Source: Populus alba
Taxonomy: Eukaryota; Streptophyta; Magnoliopsida; Malpighiales; Salicaceae
Direction of reading: 5' to 3'
Length of the DNA: 64,000 nt
Assembly (NCBI RefSeq): GCF_005239225.2
Contig: NC_133287.1
Coordinates: 5,623,493 to 5,687,492 of the forward strand
The notes under the pieces were generated by a model. The model was not told the origin of the DNA. It was given only the letters and a program-made list of their open reading frames with translations, and did not search any database. Numbering within the stretch: the stretch's first letter is position 1; each line of letters starts with the position of its first letter. This document shows, piece by piece, positions 23,747 through 36,490 of this stretch. Position numbers and translations under genes: made by a program.

Positions 23747-23754
23747 GGTTGGTG
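23747..23754. promoter_or_regulatory. AC-II / MYB46-responsive element, copy 1
   Basis: Plus strand GGTTGGTG, minus strand CACCAACC. It contains ACCAACC (AC-II) and fits the published M46RE/SMRE consensus. It lies about 195 bp upstream of the CESA8 ATG and 100 bp upstream of the TATA box. Confidence 0.6.
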
Positions 23755-23771
23755 GGGTATGGCGGTTGGGG

Positions 23772-23779
23772 AGTTGGTG
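23772..23779. promoter_or_regulatory. MYB46-responsive element, copy 2
   Basis: Plus strand AGTTGGTG fits (A/G)(G/T)T(A/T)GGT(A/G). It is 25 bp beyond the first copy, as expected for a MYB46/MYB83-controlled secondary-wall gene. Confidence 0.55.
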
Positions 23780-24429
23780 TCATGTGTTTTGCAGAGAAAC
23801 ACAAGTGAGAAGCAACGTCTATTTTTCGGGGTGTAAGTGACAAGTTCTGAAAAATTTGCGGGAAATTGAAGGAAGGTTTCTGTTGGGCAGAGCACATCTT
23901 CAACTAACAAGCTTTCAATACAAGTCATTAGTGCGTATAAACACATGATCTTGGGCTGGGATGCCATGTGAACTGAAAACTGGCAGGATCCAGATGGTCT
24001 CGTGTCTAACATCGGAATGGTTCCCATAATCATCAATCATCATATCAATGTATCAGGGTAATTCTCTCACTGAAACGGAAAAATTAGAAAGAAACGTAGA
24101 ATGGAGATCTCTCTTACGACGCTGAGCCCATATATCTGGTTGTTGGTCCCCTAATAGCTACAGGATTAACAGTTTATGGCTACATAATTGCAATACCAGA
24201 AACGGAAGTTTGCAACTTCGAATCAGACTATAAAGAGTAACCCCAGACCAAATGATGGGCATAAATAAGTGACTATAGAACCCATCTCTTGTTAAATTTA
24301 CATAATATGCATTTGTTTTGTAACTTCTTTTGCAAATTGCTAGACCAGAAGTGAACCAAGCCATTCAACGAACCGGAAACTATCGTCTCCTGAACAGAAT
24401 CAAGGCATGCTCTCCAGGAGTCTATGATG
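23780..24429. other. CESA8 upstream region and downstream flank of the WD40 relic
   Basis: No supported gene. The part nearest CESA8 is its distal promoter; 24060-24429 may be the decayed 3' UTR of the minus-strand WD40 fragment. Confidence 0.4.
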
Positions 24430-24815
24430 TTGTAGCTCTAATCTAAGAAGCAGAATTGACATCTACTACTTTTTTTGCGTCACAAACAACAAGTTTTCTG
24501 AATCAGTTGGAGTTTTACAGAACCAATTGACCTGCCAAAATGGAAAGGACGAGATGAAAGGATTCCAGCACGAGCAAAAGACAATAAAAATCGACATTTT
24601 GCTCAAATCAATGTTAAGACGTAGAACATCTTCGTTGCCATCGGTCTGCCCTGCTTCATGATATTTGGGGCAATCCCACATTTTCACTGATCAACTTATC
24701 ATTTCCACCAGAAATTATCAGGTTCCCTTCTCCCCGAACATTGAAAATGTGACACAGGACACAGCAGCAACATGGCCACCAACAGAGTAATCCAAATGTA
24801 ACCTATTTCTTGCAA
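24430..24815 (-). pseudogene. WD40-repeat protein (WDR53-like) 3' gene fragment
   Basis: Read on the minus strand, pieces of a WD40 protein appear in order: LDYSVGGHVAAVSCVTFSMF (from about 24805), then NLIISGGNDKLI, then KMWDCPKYHEAGQTDGNEDV with LRLNIDLSK, and, after a 60-odd-base interruption ending in a good acceptor (ttttggcag), VNWFCKTPTDSENL and KKVVDVNSAS. At least two frameshifts split the first exon (near 24720 and 24690) and another lies near 24490. The retained intron shows a genomic duplication, not a retrocopy. The 5' part of the gene is missing: DNA beyond 24815 is pyrimidine-rich and noncoding. The family call is from the GHxAAVSCVxFSMFGE and ISGGNDK motifs recalled from plant WDR53-like proteins. 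Confidence 0.7.
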
Positions 24816-25379
24816 AATCTCAAGATTCTCTTCCTTACTTTTTTCCCAACCTTAAAAAAACTTCTTTTTTCCTTTTATTCTTTTATATCTCGATTTTCTT
24901 TCTATCTTTTCTTTATCTTTGTTCTTCCCTGTGTGCTTTTTTGCTGTCTATTTCTTTCTCTTTTCTATCTCATCTTCCTTCTTTTTTTCTCCTAATTTTC
25001 TGTTTTTCTCACTATGCTTGCTCTCTTTCTCTTTCTCCCTATGCTTTCTGCTTTCATGGGAAACGGGTTTTAGAGGCCTATTATAGGCAAATTAGCTAGG
25101 GTCCTTGATCTGGAAAAACCAAGGTCTTTGATCCCTGAGAAAAAGGAGAGTAGAAAGCCGGAAGAAAATCAACAATAACAAAAACAAAATCTCTTGAAAG
25201 AGGGAATAACATAGCCAAAGTAATTTAATTTATATTTCTACCATCTAAATCTTAATCGAGTAGTGATTTTGATGATATATTGAATTATACTCCTCAAGAT
25301 TGTAATTTTAGTTTTTTCTTAATTTTAAATTTTAGACTTTTAATTGTATAATATGTTCAATATAGATCTGACATTCTGA

Positions 25380-25590
25380 GAGTGTTTGGGAGTGTGGTAG
25401 CTGTTGCTTTTCAAATAGCTTTTCGTGCCGAAAAGCATGTGTTAATAATGTTTTTTCATTTTTTAAAAATCATTTTTGATATCAGCACATCAAACGATAT
25501 AAAAAGTACAAACCGCACTCAATTTTAACAAAAAAAAAATTCAAAAATTTATTCAAAAGCAGGTTGAAACTCAACCCCAAACGGGCTTGA
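25380..25590. mobile_element. MITE-family copy C with degenerate inverted ends
   Basis: Left end gagtgtttgggagtgtggt; right end read inverted is gcccgtttggggttgag. The interior has 'tatcagcacatcaaacgat', the family core. A hAT-like MITE is the best guess; no target duplication established. Confidence 0.5.
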
Positions 25591-26524
25591 AGTGAAATTA
25601 TATTTTATTTATATGGTTTTTTCCTTCTTTTTTTTTTCCCTTCTTTTTTCAAAGATTTCTATGCAATAACTTTAGGCTCCTATAATGTACCTTTAAGTGG
25701 TTTAATAAGATAGGTCCACATGGTTGTGGTAGGCAATATGTATAATTTAATTTTGCCAAAATAATTGTATCAAAATTTAATTGATTGGGTTGGAGTGACA
25801 AACAAGTATAGGGAATGAAAATCCTGCTTAGTTTTATCTATTAACTGAAATGCATCATCAAAGCAATATTTATATTAAATTAAAAAGGTTCATAACAAAA
25901 ATGGTTATTTTTCGATAGAAAAAAAAGGTGCTTCTTGATTTTTTTTGAAGGTTTTTTTTTAAAAAAATATTTTCTTGGTCTTGGAGCTTTTTAAATTATT
26001 ATTTTTTGTTTCTTAGCTCTTTGATATTAATTATTAATTTCTTATTTTTACTAAAAGCCAAGTTGACGAGTCTTATATTCTTAAAAATTAATATCAATTT
26101 TTTTACAAATAATTAAAATAAATTAAAATAAATCTCAAATAAGTTTGGAAAATAATTAGGATAGCTAATAGTATAAAAAACATAAAAAAAATACAAGAAA
26201 ATACATAATAAATATAACTTTTTGTTTGAAAAAATAAAGTAAATGTGATGTTTATTTTTTTTCTAATTAGTATAATTAATCTCTTACTCAAATATCTAAA
26301 CTTGTGCATAATTTAATATTTTGAATTTCTTTTAATTACTAGATGTTCACTCTACTTTTCAATATTTTCCGTTTAATTTTGAAAGTCATATTCTTTGTGT
26401 CGGTTGCGACATGAGCAAAAAAATACAACTGATAAATGTTCGCTGCGATATTCTGCTAAAACCTTTTCATGGTTACCACTTCTGCAATGTAGCATATTGC
26501 TGTAGATATTGGTGAACACTTATG

Positions 26525-26670
26525 ATGCGCGTGTTTTGAAAAATTATTATGAAATATTTTTTATTTAAAAATATATTAAAATAATATTTTTATATTTTTA
26601 AAAATTATTTTTAATATTAACATATAATTAACATATAAAAATAAATAATATTATATTAATTTCACCAAAA
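26525..26670. repeat. AT-rich MITE-family copy D
   Basis: Core 'aaaatatattaaaataatat' with 'aaaaattatttttaatatta' matches copies near 14580 and 34195. It begins near gcgcgtgttttgaaa and ends near accaaaacgg, loosely inverted. Confidence 0.45.
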
Positions 26671-26931
26671 CGGTGTAAAAATTGAACTAGCCTTGTCCAA
26701 TTTGACTTGGGTTCTGCACTTTTTTAAACGTAATTTATGACTTTAATTTTCGTAATACAATGTAATTTATGACACTCTTAACTTTAGTCAATGTAATAAA
26801 TGTTTCTTATATTGCCCAAACCCCAAAAAAATCCAAATTAAAATCCAATAAAGAGTCGAGAAAAAAAAAAAAAAAAAAACCCCAATCAACACTAGGATCA
26901 TCCCAAGAAAAGCTCAAAACGGCTAGACACA

Positions 26932-26970
26932 TTTAATAATAATAATAATAAATAAATAAATAAATAAAAC
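26932..26970. repeat. (AAT)n(AAAT)n microsatellite
   Basis: About five AAT units run directly into about five AAAT units. Confidence 0.85.
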
Positions 26971-29900
26971 CAACAAACCACCAAAACAAGCTACAAAAGC
27001 CGAGACTTATAACAGAAAAACACAATTAAAAAGCCCATTAGCTTATCCATATTTTTTATAATAAAAAACTGAACCGAACCCCCTAGTGTGAACTAGTTTT
27101 AAAACTTGCGCTACGTCTCAAATATAATAATTCCAAGTTAATATTTAACATTATAGAAGTACGTACTCATATTATAAATATATTTTATTTATATTTTTTT
27201 AATTGAAAAATACAAAGACACTATTTATATTTAATAAAATAAATTTTAAAATAATTAAATCAATCAATTATAAAAGAATTGTTAATGTTATTTAGATGAG
27301 TATGCGCATATATTTAATACCCTCCTCCAGTCCTCCTCCTCTTCTTCTTTTGAATTCATGCTTTTTATTATGTATTAGTTTTTTTTTCTCAATAACAAAT
27401 GATTATTTTTTAAAAATACATAATACATATATAGTTTATTCGTACTAAATATAAAATAAAAAATATATAAATATAAATATAAATTAAAATAATCACTTTA
27501 AAACATTATAAAAAATACAAGATAATTAAAAAAAATAATAGCTACTATTTAAAAAAAATGAATATTTAATTTTTTTTTCAAAGAGATAGGATATTAACTT
27601 TAATTGAAATAAAAAAAACTAAAGTAAACTAAATATATATACACACACACACAAAAGAGGGAGGGAATTGATTAAATGTGTTTTTTTTTTTTTTTGCTAA
27701 AATATATATTGATTGTATATATTTTAATCGCACAAATTGCACAATATCATAAATAGATGTTTCGGGTATTATTTAATTTTTATGAGAGTTAATAAACAAA
27801 TACAAATATTTGATTTGATTTTTTATGATGAGTTATATTACAAGACTAATAAGCTGATTAACATCTTACGTACTATCAATATCTTAACCTAAAAAATAAT
27901 TATTCTTAATAAAGTTTTTGAATAAGATCAAATTATATTCCTTATGACCAGTATATGCACTTTTGATGCATAATACAGTTCATCGAAAATCATGAACAAA
28001 ATAATCATTATGTAGATTCCATTAGCAAATGGGTTTTCCCTCTAATTTTTTTTGTTTTGGAGAAAGATAGTGATTTTAATCGTTTACCTATAAATAATAA
28101 TAAAAAACTCATTAAACTTATCAAACTTACTTCTAATTGAAGTATTCTTTCATCAAGACCCAATTGATGGGCTGTAAAATTTTGTTTTGTTAATATTGTT
28201 TAAAGAGTGTTATACTCTTATTGGAAACAAAGTTAAAATTAAATGATATATAATAAAATAATATTTAAAATGCATTCTTAATTAATTTCATAAAATAATA
28301 TTTTAAATTAATTAATTTCAAATATATATAATATATATATATATATAAATTAATGAAAATACAGACAAAAAAAACCAAAAACTGGTCAGACATGTGAGGA
28401 TAGTCTAAATTAAAAAAAGCCTAAGCATGTTTGTTTTTTTTTTTTCTAAGGTCATACACTCCTTTTTTTAATTAAACAGGTGACTTGTTGCATGCTTTTG
28501 CCTAAAATCCGGTAACTACTGTGTTTGGTAAAAATTCAGATATATTGGTTTTCTCTCCAAACATCTCATTTCCAAACCTTTTTCAGCCAAAAACACCTCT
28601 CAACACCATAAAAGCCAATATAAACCACTCAACAACCCCAAAACAACAAAAATCACTTAAAAATAAAAATAAATTGAATCCTAAAAATCAAAACGTAACT
28701 CGACCTGCCTATATCGCCATGTTTAGAGGGAAGAGTCACCATCGTTGACTATTTTGGTTGCTAAAATTCCAATAATCAACCCCTTTCTAATTCTTATGTT
28801 ATTTTTTGGCAAGTTTATCCTTTTTCTTTCTAATTCAAAGACTGAAAATAAATAAAATAAACTCTTAAATCAAAATAAAAATTATTATGAATTTCAAGCG
28901 AGTCATGTGTTTTCTCTATTTTCTTTCATTTCAATCGCCTGTATTTTAATTTGATATTCTTATGATAATTTGAATCTAATTTCATCTGGCTATATAAAGA
29001 TTATTTATATGAACATTATATGAAAGCAACTACATTACAGTATAATCGGTTATTAATTTGATTCTATTTATATCTTTAAAACAATAATGGATGTTTTTTT
29101 TTTTTTTTTTTATCTATATTCAAACCAAACCTACGTGACCAATGCTCTCCCCGCCACAAGTTGCAACCTTCTCGAAGAAATTTTCCCTGGCCAGTGCGTG
29201 CAAGTGTCCTCCATGCATGCCCGCACTGTGCCTTCGCCCCTATAGGTTGAGAGTTTGGTTCGAGATGAAGTTTCGGAGATGGCTCGACAACTTTGTCACG
29301 TGACAAGTGAAAATAACATATGAAACTTCGCAAACATTCACAAGAAATTTCCCAGCCCTAGGCATGCATGCATCATCAACTTGTCTTCTTGTCCATCTCA
29401 TATATTACTCCATTAATTAGTATTATTTTTTTTCCCCTTCAAATTCTGGACAACAAAATTTCAAATGCTCGTGGAAAGATCAGGTCAACTGCGAGAATTC
29501 ATGCATAATTATGTTTCATGATCTTGGATTTGTTGAGATCTCAAAACCCGAGTTTCAGTTACCGAGATTTCTCTTCGAATTTCACCGCAAAAAGATCTTC
29601 AGTTACCACTCTTGATTTGCAAAATTTTGAATGTTGTATAGTCTATCCATCAATTCAAATTCACAAAATTAATTACTCCATCAGTTTTCTCCTGAAACTC
29701 TTTCCACCATCACCATTTTCAAAGTAACAATAAAAAGGGAAAAGAAAGGAAGGGGAGAGAAGATTTTTGTGCATATTATGTTATTATGGCCGGAAAAACT
29801 CAAAGCCGGCCACAGCCAAACGGATCATGCTCATAGCACTGCCGTGACCATACTATACACCAAACTTCTTTAATCATCTCCCGATTACAATATTTAGAGA

Positions 29901-29977
29901 AACAGAAGGAAATGGATATAATTAGACATGCTATGACAAGTTAGCTAGATCAAAGACCCCACGTAGAAACTAATCTT

Positions 29978-30532
29978 TTATCTGACAGTGCTGGCAACAG
30001 CATAAGCCCAAGACTTGAGATGCTCTTTCATGGCCATTCCATCATTTAATGGTGGCATCTTCACTTGATGTTGTCGTTGACTTCCAAACATCCCATACCC
30101 TCTTGCTTCGTCATCGTTAAACATCCCAAACCCATAATCTAATTTGTAATAATCACTACTCTTATCAAAGCCTAAACCGAGCTCTCCCAGTATCTTTCTC
30201 TTGCTTCTCCTCCTCCTCCTTTCCCTTCTCTTTCTCTTCTCTTCTTTCTTTGTTGGCTTTGGGATTTCCACTCCTTCAGTCTTGATATTTGGCTGATCCC
30301 CATTATGTTCTTCGATTTCAGCTGCAAAGTCGCCACATTTGAGACATTTTGGAGTTAAAAACTCAGGTTTAGGTGAGTCCTCATGATCTTGAAGGCTAGT
30401 TTCGAGAACTGGGGTCAAGGGTTGCGGCGAGTCTTCTTTGGTTCTGTTTCTAGCATGAGAAGCTCTTGATGAAACCACATTGGTGAAGAACCACAGAGAT
30501 TCTAAGCTCTGAATGAGCTGAGAACCTTCCAT
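29978..30532 (-). CDS. DUF1685-like small protein, divergent member
   Basis: Single exon, 184 residues from the Met in MEGSQLIQSLESLWFF. An in-frame Met 16 codons upstream (30580) is less likely, because the downstream start aligns with the start of the gene at 47786-48493 (MDATEVIELFDSCWFE). The middle is acidic then strongly basic (KKEEKRKRRERRRRRSKRK, about residues 95-113, a possible nuclear signal), followed by ILGELGLGFD, a weak echo of the DUF1685 core, and the closing motif MAMKEHLKSWAYAVASTVR. The C-terminal motif matches the other gene (DMKDNLRWWAHTVASTVR) and the family consensus W-A-x-x-V-A-x-T-V. Function of the family is unknown. A divergent local paralogue is likely. Confidence 0.68.
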   Translation of the reverse strand: MEGSQLIQSLESLWFFTNVVSSRASHARNRTKEDSPQPLTPVLETSLQDHEDSPKPEFLTPKCLKCGDFAAEIEEHNGDQPNIKTEGVEIPKPTKKEEKRKRRERRRRRSKRKILGELGLGFDKSSDYYKLDYGFGMFNDDEARGYGMFGSQRQHQVKMPPLNDGMAMKEHLKSWAYAVASTVR

Positions 30533-30947
30533 GGCTATGAGAGACAAACCAAAGACCCAAGAACACACATTCACATTCACATGAAGTGTTAGCCTGTATA
30601 AAAAACAAAGGGAATGTGTTAATTAATTATGGAAAGACAGAATAGAATAGCTTTGCAATATTTTTATTTTTTATTTTTTATAATAAAAGGATGTGACCGC
30701 GACATTCTCGCCTTGTATTTGGCAATGACCAGAATACCCACTTTTCTTATGACACATCTAGAAGGGGTAATTTGGTACATTGGCAAAAAACTACTTATTA
30801 CTCAAAACCAAGCCTGTGGGCGGTATGGGGATTTGCGACGCCGTAGTTACAAGGGAAGGAAGACGAGTTTCATCCAACGGTCGAAAGCAACGCGCATAGA
30901 GGCTACCAGTCAGTTCTCAGCAGTTACCGGTTACAAGCTTCAAAAAA

Positions 30948-30979
<32 letters not shown>

Positions 30980-32089
30980 CGAAGAGAAGAGTTTTTTATT
31001 TTTTATTTTTTTAGCGATTTCTTTAGCAATTATTATAATGTAACGGTCGAACCATATATTAAAGAGCGAAATTTATGTATCCAGGAAAAAAAAAAAAAAA
31101 CAGAAGACTCATGGGGAATCGCATAATTCAGCCCCATTGTTTATGTTGGTTTGGCGAATGAATCACTAAAATTTCATCAATTTTATCTTTATATTCCCCA
31201 CATTTTATCATTTAATTTATTTGGATTGATTGTAAGCAATGCAGTCTTTTCTTTATAAGATAAATTTTTTATATTTTATTTACTATTTAGGATAAAATGT
31301 GATAAATTAATACGATGAGATAATTTTATATGCAAACCCATTTATCACAAATACAAAGGGTAAATTTGGGGATTTCTTTCAAAATTTATGCATGCAATTA
31401 TATAAATTAATACCAACAGTCTATCTATATATATCCATTTTATTTTATGGTCAAGTTGTTAACTTAACAATTCTTAACATGTTCTTTTTTCCTGTAGAGG
31501 AAAAAAAAACAAGGAAAAGAATGTCGAAGCATATATTGTGTCGGATCATTTGCAATTTATTGTTAAGAGTTTACATTTTGGCATTTCTGGCGTCATGTGA
31601 TTTGTATTGTTAGCATTGACTAGCAACTATATATTAATTTAATCATTAATATGATATTAGAAAGAAAAAAAAATATATAATCTTATAAGAATTTATTTAT
31701 TTTTGACGTCTTATCACTAAAGGTAACAATAATAGAATAGAATGAATAGTAAATAGCATGGCAGTGAGGTATCAAGAGCTTTATAATGGAGCTCTTCATT
31801 TTTCTCTCTTTAAACTAACAAAATTGCACTTTAGCCAAACTTCCATATCCCATGGGGGTATTCCAAAAGATTATTAAGTGGATTTAGATGGTGAAAATGA
31901 TGAGAAAAGAGAAAATCCAATGAGGGATGCACCACAATTAATAAATGATCAAAGCATATTTGTAATCTTAGTAGAAGATTAACACTGACAACATGTTATA
32001 AAAAGTCGTGCATGAATGAAAAATTATAAAGTAACTAGATTCAATCAATATAATGATTCACTTACTCATTTTGTTAATATGAGAATATT
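30533..32089. other. Upstream region of the DUF1685-like gene and intergenic DNA
   Basis: Promoter side of the minus-strand gene. Contains an (AG)n tract at 30953-30979 and AT-rich DNA. No supported gene. Confidence 0.45.
30953..30979. repeat. (AG)n microsatellite
   Basis: About thirteen AG units, some 420 bp upstream of the DUF1685-like ATG; GA/CT tracts of this kind are common in plant promoters. Confidence 0.9.
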
Positions 32090-32460
32090 GTATCTTATGA
32101 CTTTCAAAGAAGTTGTAAAAAGAACTAAAGTGGCAAAAAAGTTATGGATTATGTAATTGATATCATTAAAAGAAACAGTACTTAGGATGTAATGGAGCTT
32201 CTGAAAGTACAAACACTATTAACTTGAAATGGGTGTTAAAGAAAAACTTGAAAGAGAGCTGTGAAGTCAAAAAATATAAAGCACATAGTAGCTAAAGATT
32301 ACAAGCATGAGTATATTATTAATTACAAAGAAGTTTTTGCTCTTGTTGCAAAACATGACATAATTAGATTAATTATTGTTTTGGTACCTCAAAATTCATG
32401 GCTAATTTTTTAGTTGAATGTAAAATCAACATTTCTACATGAAGATCCTAGTTAAAGGAG
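32090..32460 (+). pseudogene. Ty1/copia reverse transcriptase fragment
   Basis: Plus-strand relic of the N-terminal copia RT region. The recognisable piece is YKHEYIINYKEVFALVAKHD followed by IIRLIIVLVPQNSW, a stop, and LNVKSTFLHED, matching the copia consensus around 'VDY.EVFAPV....TIR' and 'DVK.AFLHG'. Upstream the frame is broken several times. No LTRs found nearby. Confidence 0.75.
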
Positions 32461-34194
32461 AATACATCATTACTAAACCGAGTATTTAAGAACATTAGTT
32501 TAAAAAAGAGATTGTTAAGATAGGAAAATGATTCATAGGTCAAGCAAGAATTCTAATCTAAAAGGATTTATGTTTAAAATCTTGTTTAGGTAGTATTTAA
32601 AATCTTTATTAGTTTAGATCAGGTTAGTTTGATCTTATTTTTATCTTATAATTTTTTTAGGAAAGAATCATGCATAATTTACAATGAATAAGATACGGGA
32701 GTTTCAAAAATTATTTGTGTTTAAGTTTTCAATAAAATAGAAGTTAAAAAAAGGGGGCACTTTATGTTGTTTTTACAAGGAAGGCATGGTAGGATCTTGA
32801 ATGTAATATAAAACATAAAAATAAATTTTTTAAAAAATAAATTGATAGAGCCCATATTTTAGCAGTACTAAATAAAACTTACCCGATAGTAAATTTAGTT
32901 AGTAAAAATAGGAATGTTTTTTAGAAAAAAAGTTAATAGTGTTTTTTATTAAGTTCTATTTTTATTTGGATTTAGTTAAAAATGAAATGAACATATAAAA
33001 TTAATTAAAATTCAAATAACATCTCTAAATAAAACATTATGTGATGAAAGTGAACCAAAAACATTATAGTATTTAATGACATGCTATTAGTTACTTCTTA
33101 GGATCTACTTTGAAGAAAAAAAAAAAAAACAAACATAATAAGGAGAGAACATGAAATTTATAACCCATCAAGAGTGATAAAAATATCTTCATTTAGGATT
33201 TCTCTCTACTAGTTGTATTTTTTTATTTCTTTAAAATGGATCCAAAAAATAATTAATAGTAATAACTATTAAGATATCATTAGTTACTTTTTGAGCACCA
33301 CATGCAATTACTCGAGGTGAACCTTTTTATTTTTTTTATTACCATTGAAACAAAATCTCTCATTTCCATTCTCTTATATACTAAAACAAGATGTTTATCT
33401 GTTTATATTTTAAATACTCTTTTACTTACCGAATGCGTTCAATTCAAATAAACAAAAGGCTTTTAGTGAAATGAAGGACTCTCGAATGCTGAAGTAAGTA
33501 GGTATATGAGAGAATTGAGAGAAATAATATAAGCAAAAAATATTAAAGAGTGAAATTGTTGAGTATCAAAAAATTATAACTTGTCATGTATTCTTAATGA
33601 TCTAAGATATTTATTTATAGACTTTGGTCATGTTAGCTTAACTCGAGAGTAACATGAAATTTGATTGGTAGAAATATTGGTATTCATCAAAAGTTGTAGT
33701 ACCTTATATTGTCATTGATAGAGAGGTTGTTGAATGTTAATGACTTATTAGCTAAAATTAATAATTGAATGTGATGTGTGTTTGCATTGTCAACTATTAG
33801 CTAGAAAATATAGTGCCAACCGTATATAAATATATGTACTTATAGAAAATATATCATTAAATTATAAAATGGATTTGTGTTTGTATGTTGTGCTCGGCGT
33901 GGAGTTTTGACTTGTCAAGACTCAAAAAAATACTTTGAGATATATGCTAGTAGTTGAAATTTTTTTCATGGTATTGAATGGACGCAGAAATAATTTTTCA
34001 AGGTTAAAAACAAAAAAATGGGAGGTGCGGTCTAAATGAACCTTAAAAAAAAATGTGCACCATCAGATTCCATAACGGTAAAACTTGGAATTTCATATCA
34101 TAAGGTATCCGCTCATTCACAAGGTTTGAAGACTTGATTCCCTGATATCTAAAGTACATGGGAGGTTTCCAAAAGTCCAACTGTGATAAAGAGG
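32461..34194. other. AT-rich intergenic DNA
   Basis: No gene, RNA or defined repeat recognised; probably decayed transposon sequence. Confidence 0.4.
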
Positions 34195-34375
34195 GCTTTA
34201 TAAAAATATTTTGTATTTTAAAATATATTAAAATAAATATTTTTTTAATTTTTAATTTTAGTATGTTAACATCATCAAAAAAACACTAAGAAAAAAAATA
34301 TTAATTTAATATTTTTAAAAAACAAATTTACTTTAAAAAAACATTTAAAAGCAAAAGCTAGGCCACAGGATATGA
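34195..34375. repeat. AT-rich MITE-family copy E
   Basis: Has 'ttttaaaatatattaaaata', 'gttaacatcatcaaaaaaac' and a T/A-rich interior like the copies at 11375 and 26525. Confidence 0.45.
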
Positions 34376-34704
34376 CTATAAAAATGTTATATATGTATAT
34401 ATAAAGGTCAAAGTTGATGTTGAGAAATAATAAAATTTATAGCAATATTAGCTTTCTGCAACATGTTAAATAAATTTGTTTAAATCCACAAGTCATAACA
34501 ATATTAGAATGAAATACCAAAACTAGAAAAACAATATTTGCTTGAATGGAAAGATATGTAATATGTTTGATCATTATAAAAAATTTAATGGAGACTTGCT
34601 GAACTGCTGGAGGAAACCAAAGAATACTCATAAATTAATTTAAATTGAAATTTAGATTTAGGAACAAGTTTAACCACGTTATGGTGATAAATTTGGATAG
34701 AAGT

Positions 34705-35120
34705 AGGGGTGAGAAAAAAAAACCAAAAAAACCAATTAAATTGAGAAAACTGGAAAAAAATAATTGAAAAAATCGACCCGTAAAAAACCCGATTAAAATT
34801 TAGAAAAAACCGACTGGTTTGGTTTTATAAGCCTGAAACCAAAAAACCGAACCGAACCGAACCCAAACCGGAAAAAAAGCTGAAAAAAAAAAAAGCCAAA
34901 TCAGAAAAAACCGAGCCAAACTAGAAAAATCTGAGCCAACCGATCCAAACCAAAAAAATCCAAGCCAAAATAGTTTGAACCAATTTTTATCCTAAAAAAT
35001 CAAACTGAATTAAATCAAAATTGATCGGTTTGAATTGATTTTGATTTTTTTTTAAAAAAATTTAGTTTGATATATATTTTTTAATAAAAACTAAACCGAA
35101 CTAAAAGTTATCATCCTTAA
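34705..35120. repeat. CCGAA-rich dispersed repeat
   Basis: Dense runs of accgaaccgaac, aaaccgg and aaaaaaccga on the left half, with the inverse words (ggtttgaattgattttg) on the right, giving a loose palindromic layout. Same vocabulary as 9030-9540. Confidence 0.55.
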
Positions 35121-35819
35121 ATAAATAAAAGTATTTTTAACCGTGATATGTTTGGAGGTTGAATGATTATTGTGGTTATCTAATAGTAAATTATGTATGA
35201 TTACTAGTTTTAAGTATTTTTTTTTTTTTTAGGTTTTGAATGTTAAATTCGATTAACATTAGATAGTGGATGTAAAAAGGCAGAATGAAAATATTAGATA
35301 ATGTTAAAGGTAAAATTGATGGTGTAAGTTCTGGTGACAGATAATGTTGATAAAGATATTTTTGTATTTAAACATACAAATTCAAATAATAAGTTTGTTA
35401 CTAACGGTTAGAAAATCATAATTGATTTCATTTCATATTTTATCGTAAAACAAAATATTACAATGCACAAATTCATAATTCAAAAATAGAAAAAAAAAAC
35501 TTGAAATTCGAGATTTGATAAGGCTAACAAAATCATACATTGAGAATTTCTCTTATAATTAATTATTGTCTTCGAAGAGTCTCTTTAAATCTTAAATTAT
35601 TAGATTTTATAAGATTTGATTGGCTGGAATCTATTATAAATAAAAATAAAAATTTTCTTAATCCATGTTAACCTCACTATCTTTTTTAAAAATGTTCTGT
35701 GGGGATATATGATCACCATTTATAATTAAGTAGCAATTGAGATTGATCTAGAGACTCGGTCTAGTAAATAAACCTAAATCTCATCAGTGAATTACAGTAA
35801 ACTGAATGTGATTTAATTG

Positions 35820-36490
35820 TGAATTACACTATGGGTTTACTCTCTACTGCACGTAGGGAAAGATAAATGATGTGCTAGGATCTCACGTGTAATTGATGTG
35901 TGAGAGGTTCTAAAAAATAAAATAAAAATAATTAGTATGTTAAGCTCTTTTAAAAAAAGTAATTAGTGTGCTGGACTTTTTCATTGATGAAATACTATAT
36001 ACTGTGCATTATGGTGTGCTTGGCTCTTTCATCGATGAAACATTATATATTGTGCATTGTATGAAAAACTACACTGTGTACTCTTAAGTGCATGACTATT
36101 AATTGTATTGTTTAATTTGAAATGCATGTTGGGAAAGATAATTGGTAAGCTAGGATCTAACGTGTGATTGGTGTGTTGAGCTCTCACATGAATGACTGGC
36201 TTACTAGTTCGGGAGGCTCTAAAAAACTAATTGGTGTGCTAGTCTCTTTCATTGATGAACACTATATACTCTCAATTGCATGTTCTAAAAAATAGTTGGG
36301 TTGGCGACTTGAGACTCTAAAAAATAATTGATGTGTTGGGCTCTCACATGGATGTTATAAAAAAATAACTGGCATGTTAGCTTCATAGGCTCTAAAAAAT
36401 AATTGGCGTGCTAGACTCTTAAAATCTAAATTGCCTTGAACGTTATACAAAATAACTAGCTTCCTAACTTGAGACTTTTATGTGCAAATT
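35820..36490. repeat. Cluster of short imperfect direct repeats
   Basis: Phrases 'taattggtgtgctagactct', 'ttcattgatgaa.actatatact' and 'gggctctcacatg.atg' recur four or more times in shuffled order over about 650 bp. Noncoding. Confidence 0.6.

Larger units (their letters stand above)
24816..29977. other. Long AT-rich gene-free stretch with repeat fragments
   Basis: No supported gene. Holds a pyrimidine-rich tract (24810-25040), MITE-family copies at 25380-25590 and 26525-26670, (AAT)n/(AAAT)n at 26932-26970 and several T or A homopolymers. A further possible dispersed repeat lies at 28515-28780. The part beside 29978 (29740-29977) is probably the 3' UTR of the next gene. Confidence 0.5.

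Noticed and set aside
23581..24036. 151-codon minus-strand frame upstream of CESA8
   Set aside because: It overlaps the TATA box, MYB sites and leader of CESA8 and shows no family features.
28515..28780. 75-codon plus-strand frame
   Set aside because: Asn/Lys/Pro-rich with no start context; more likely part of a dispersed repeat.
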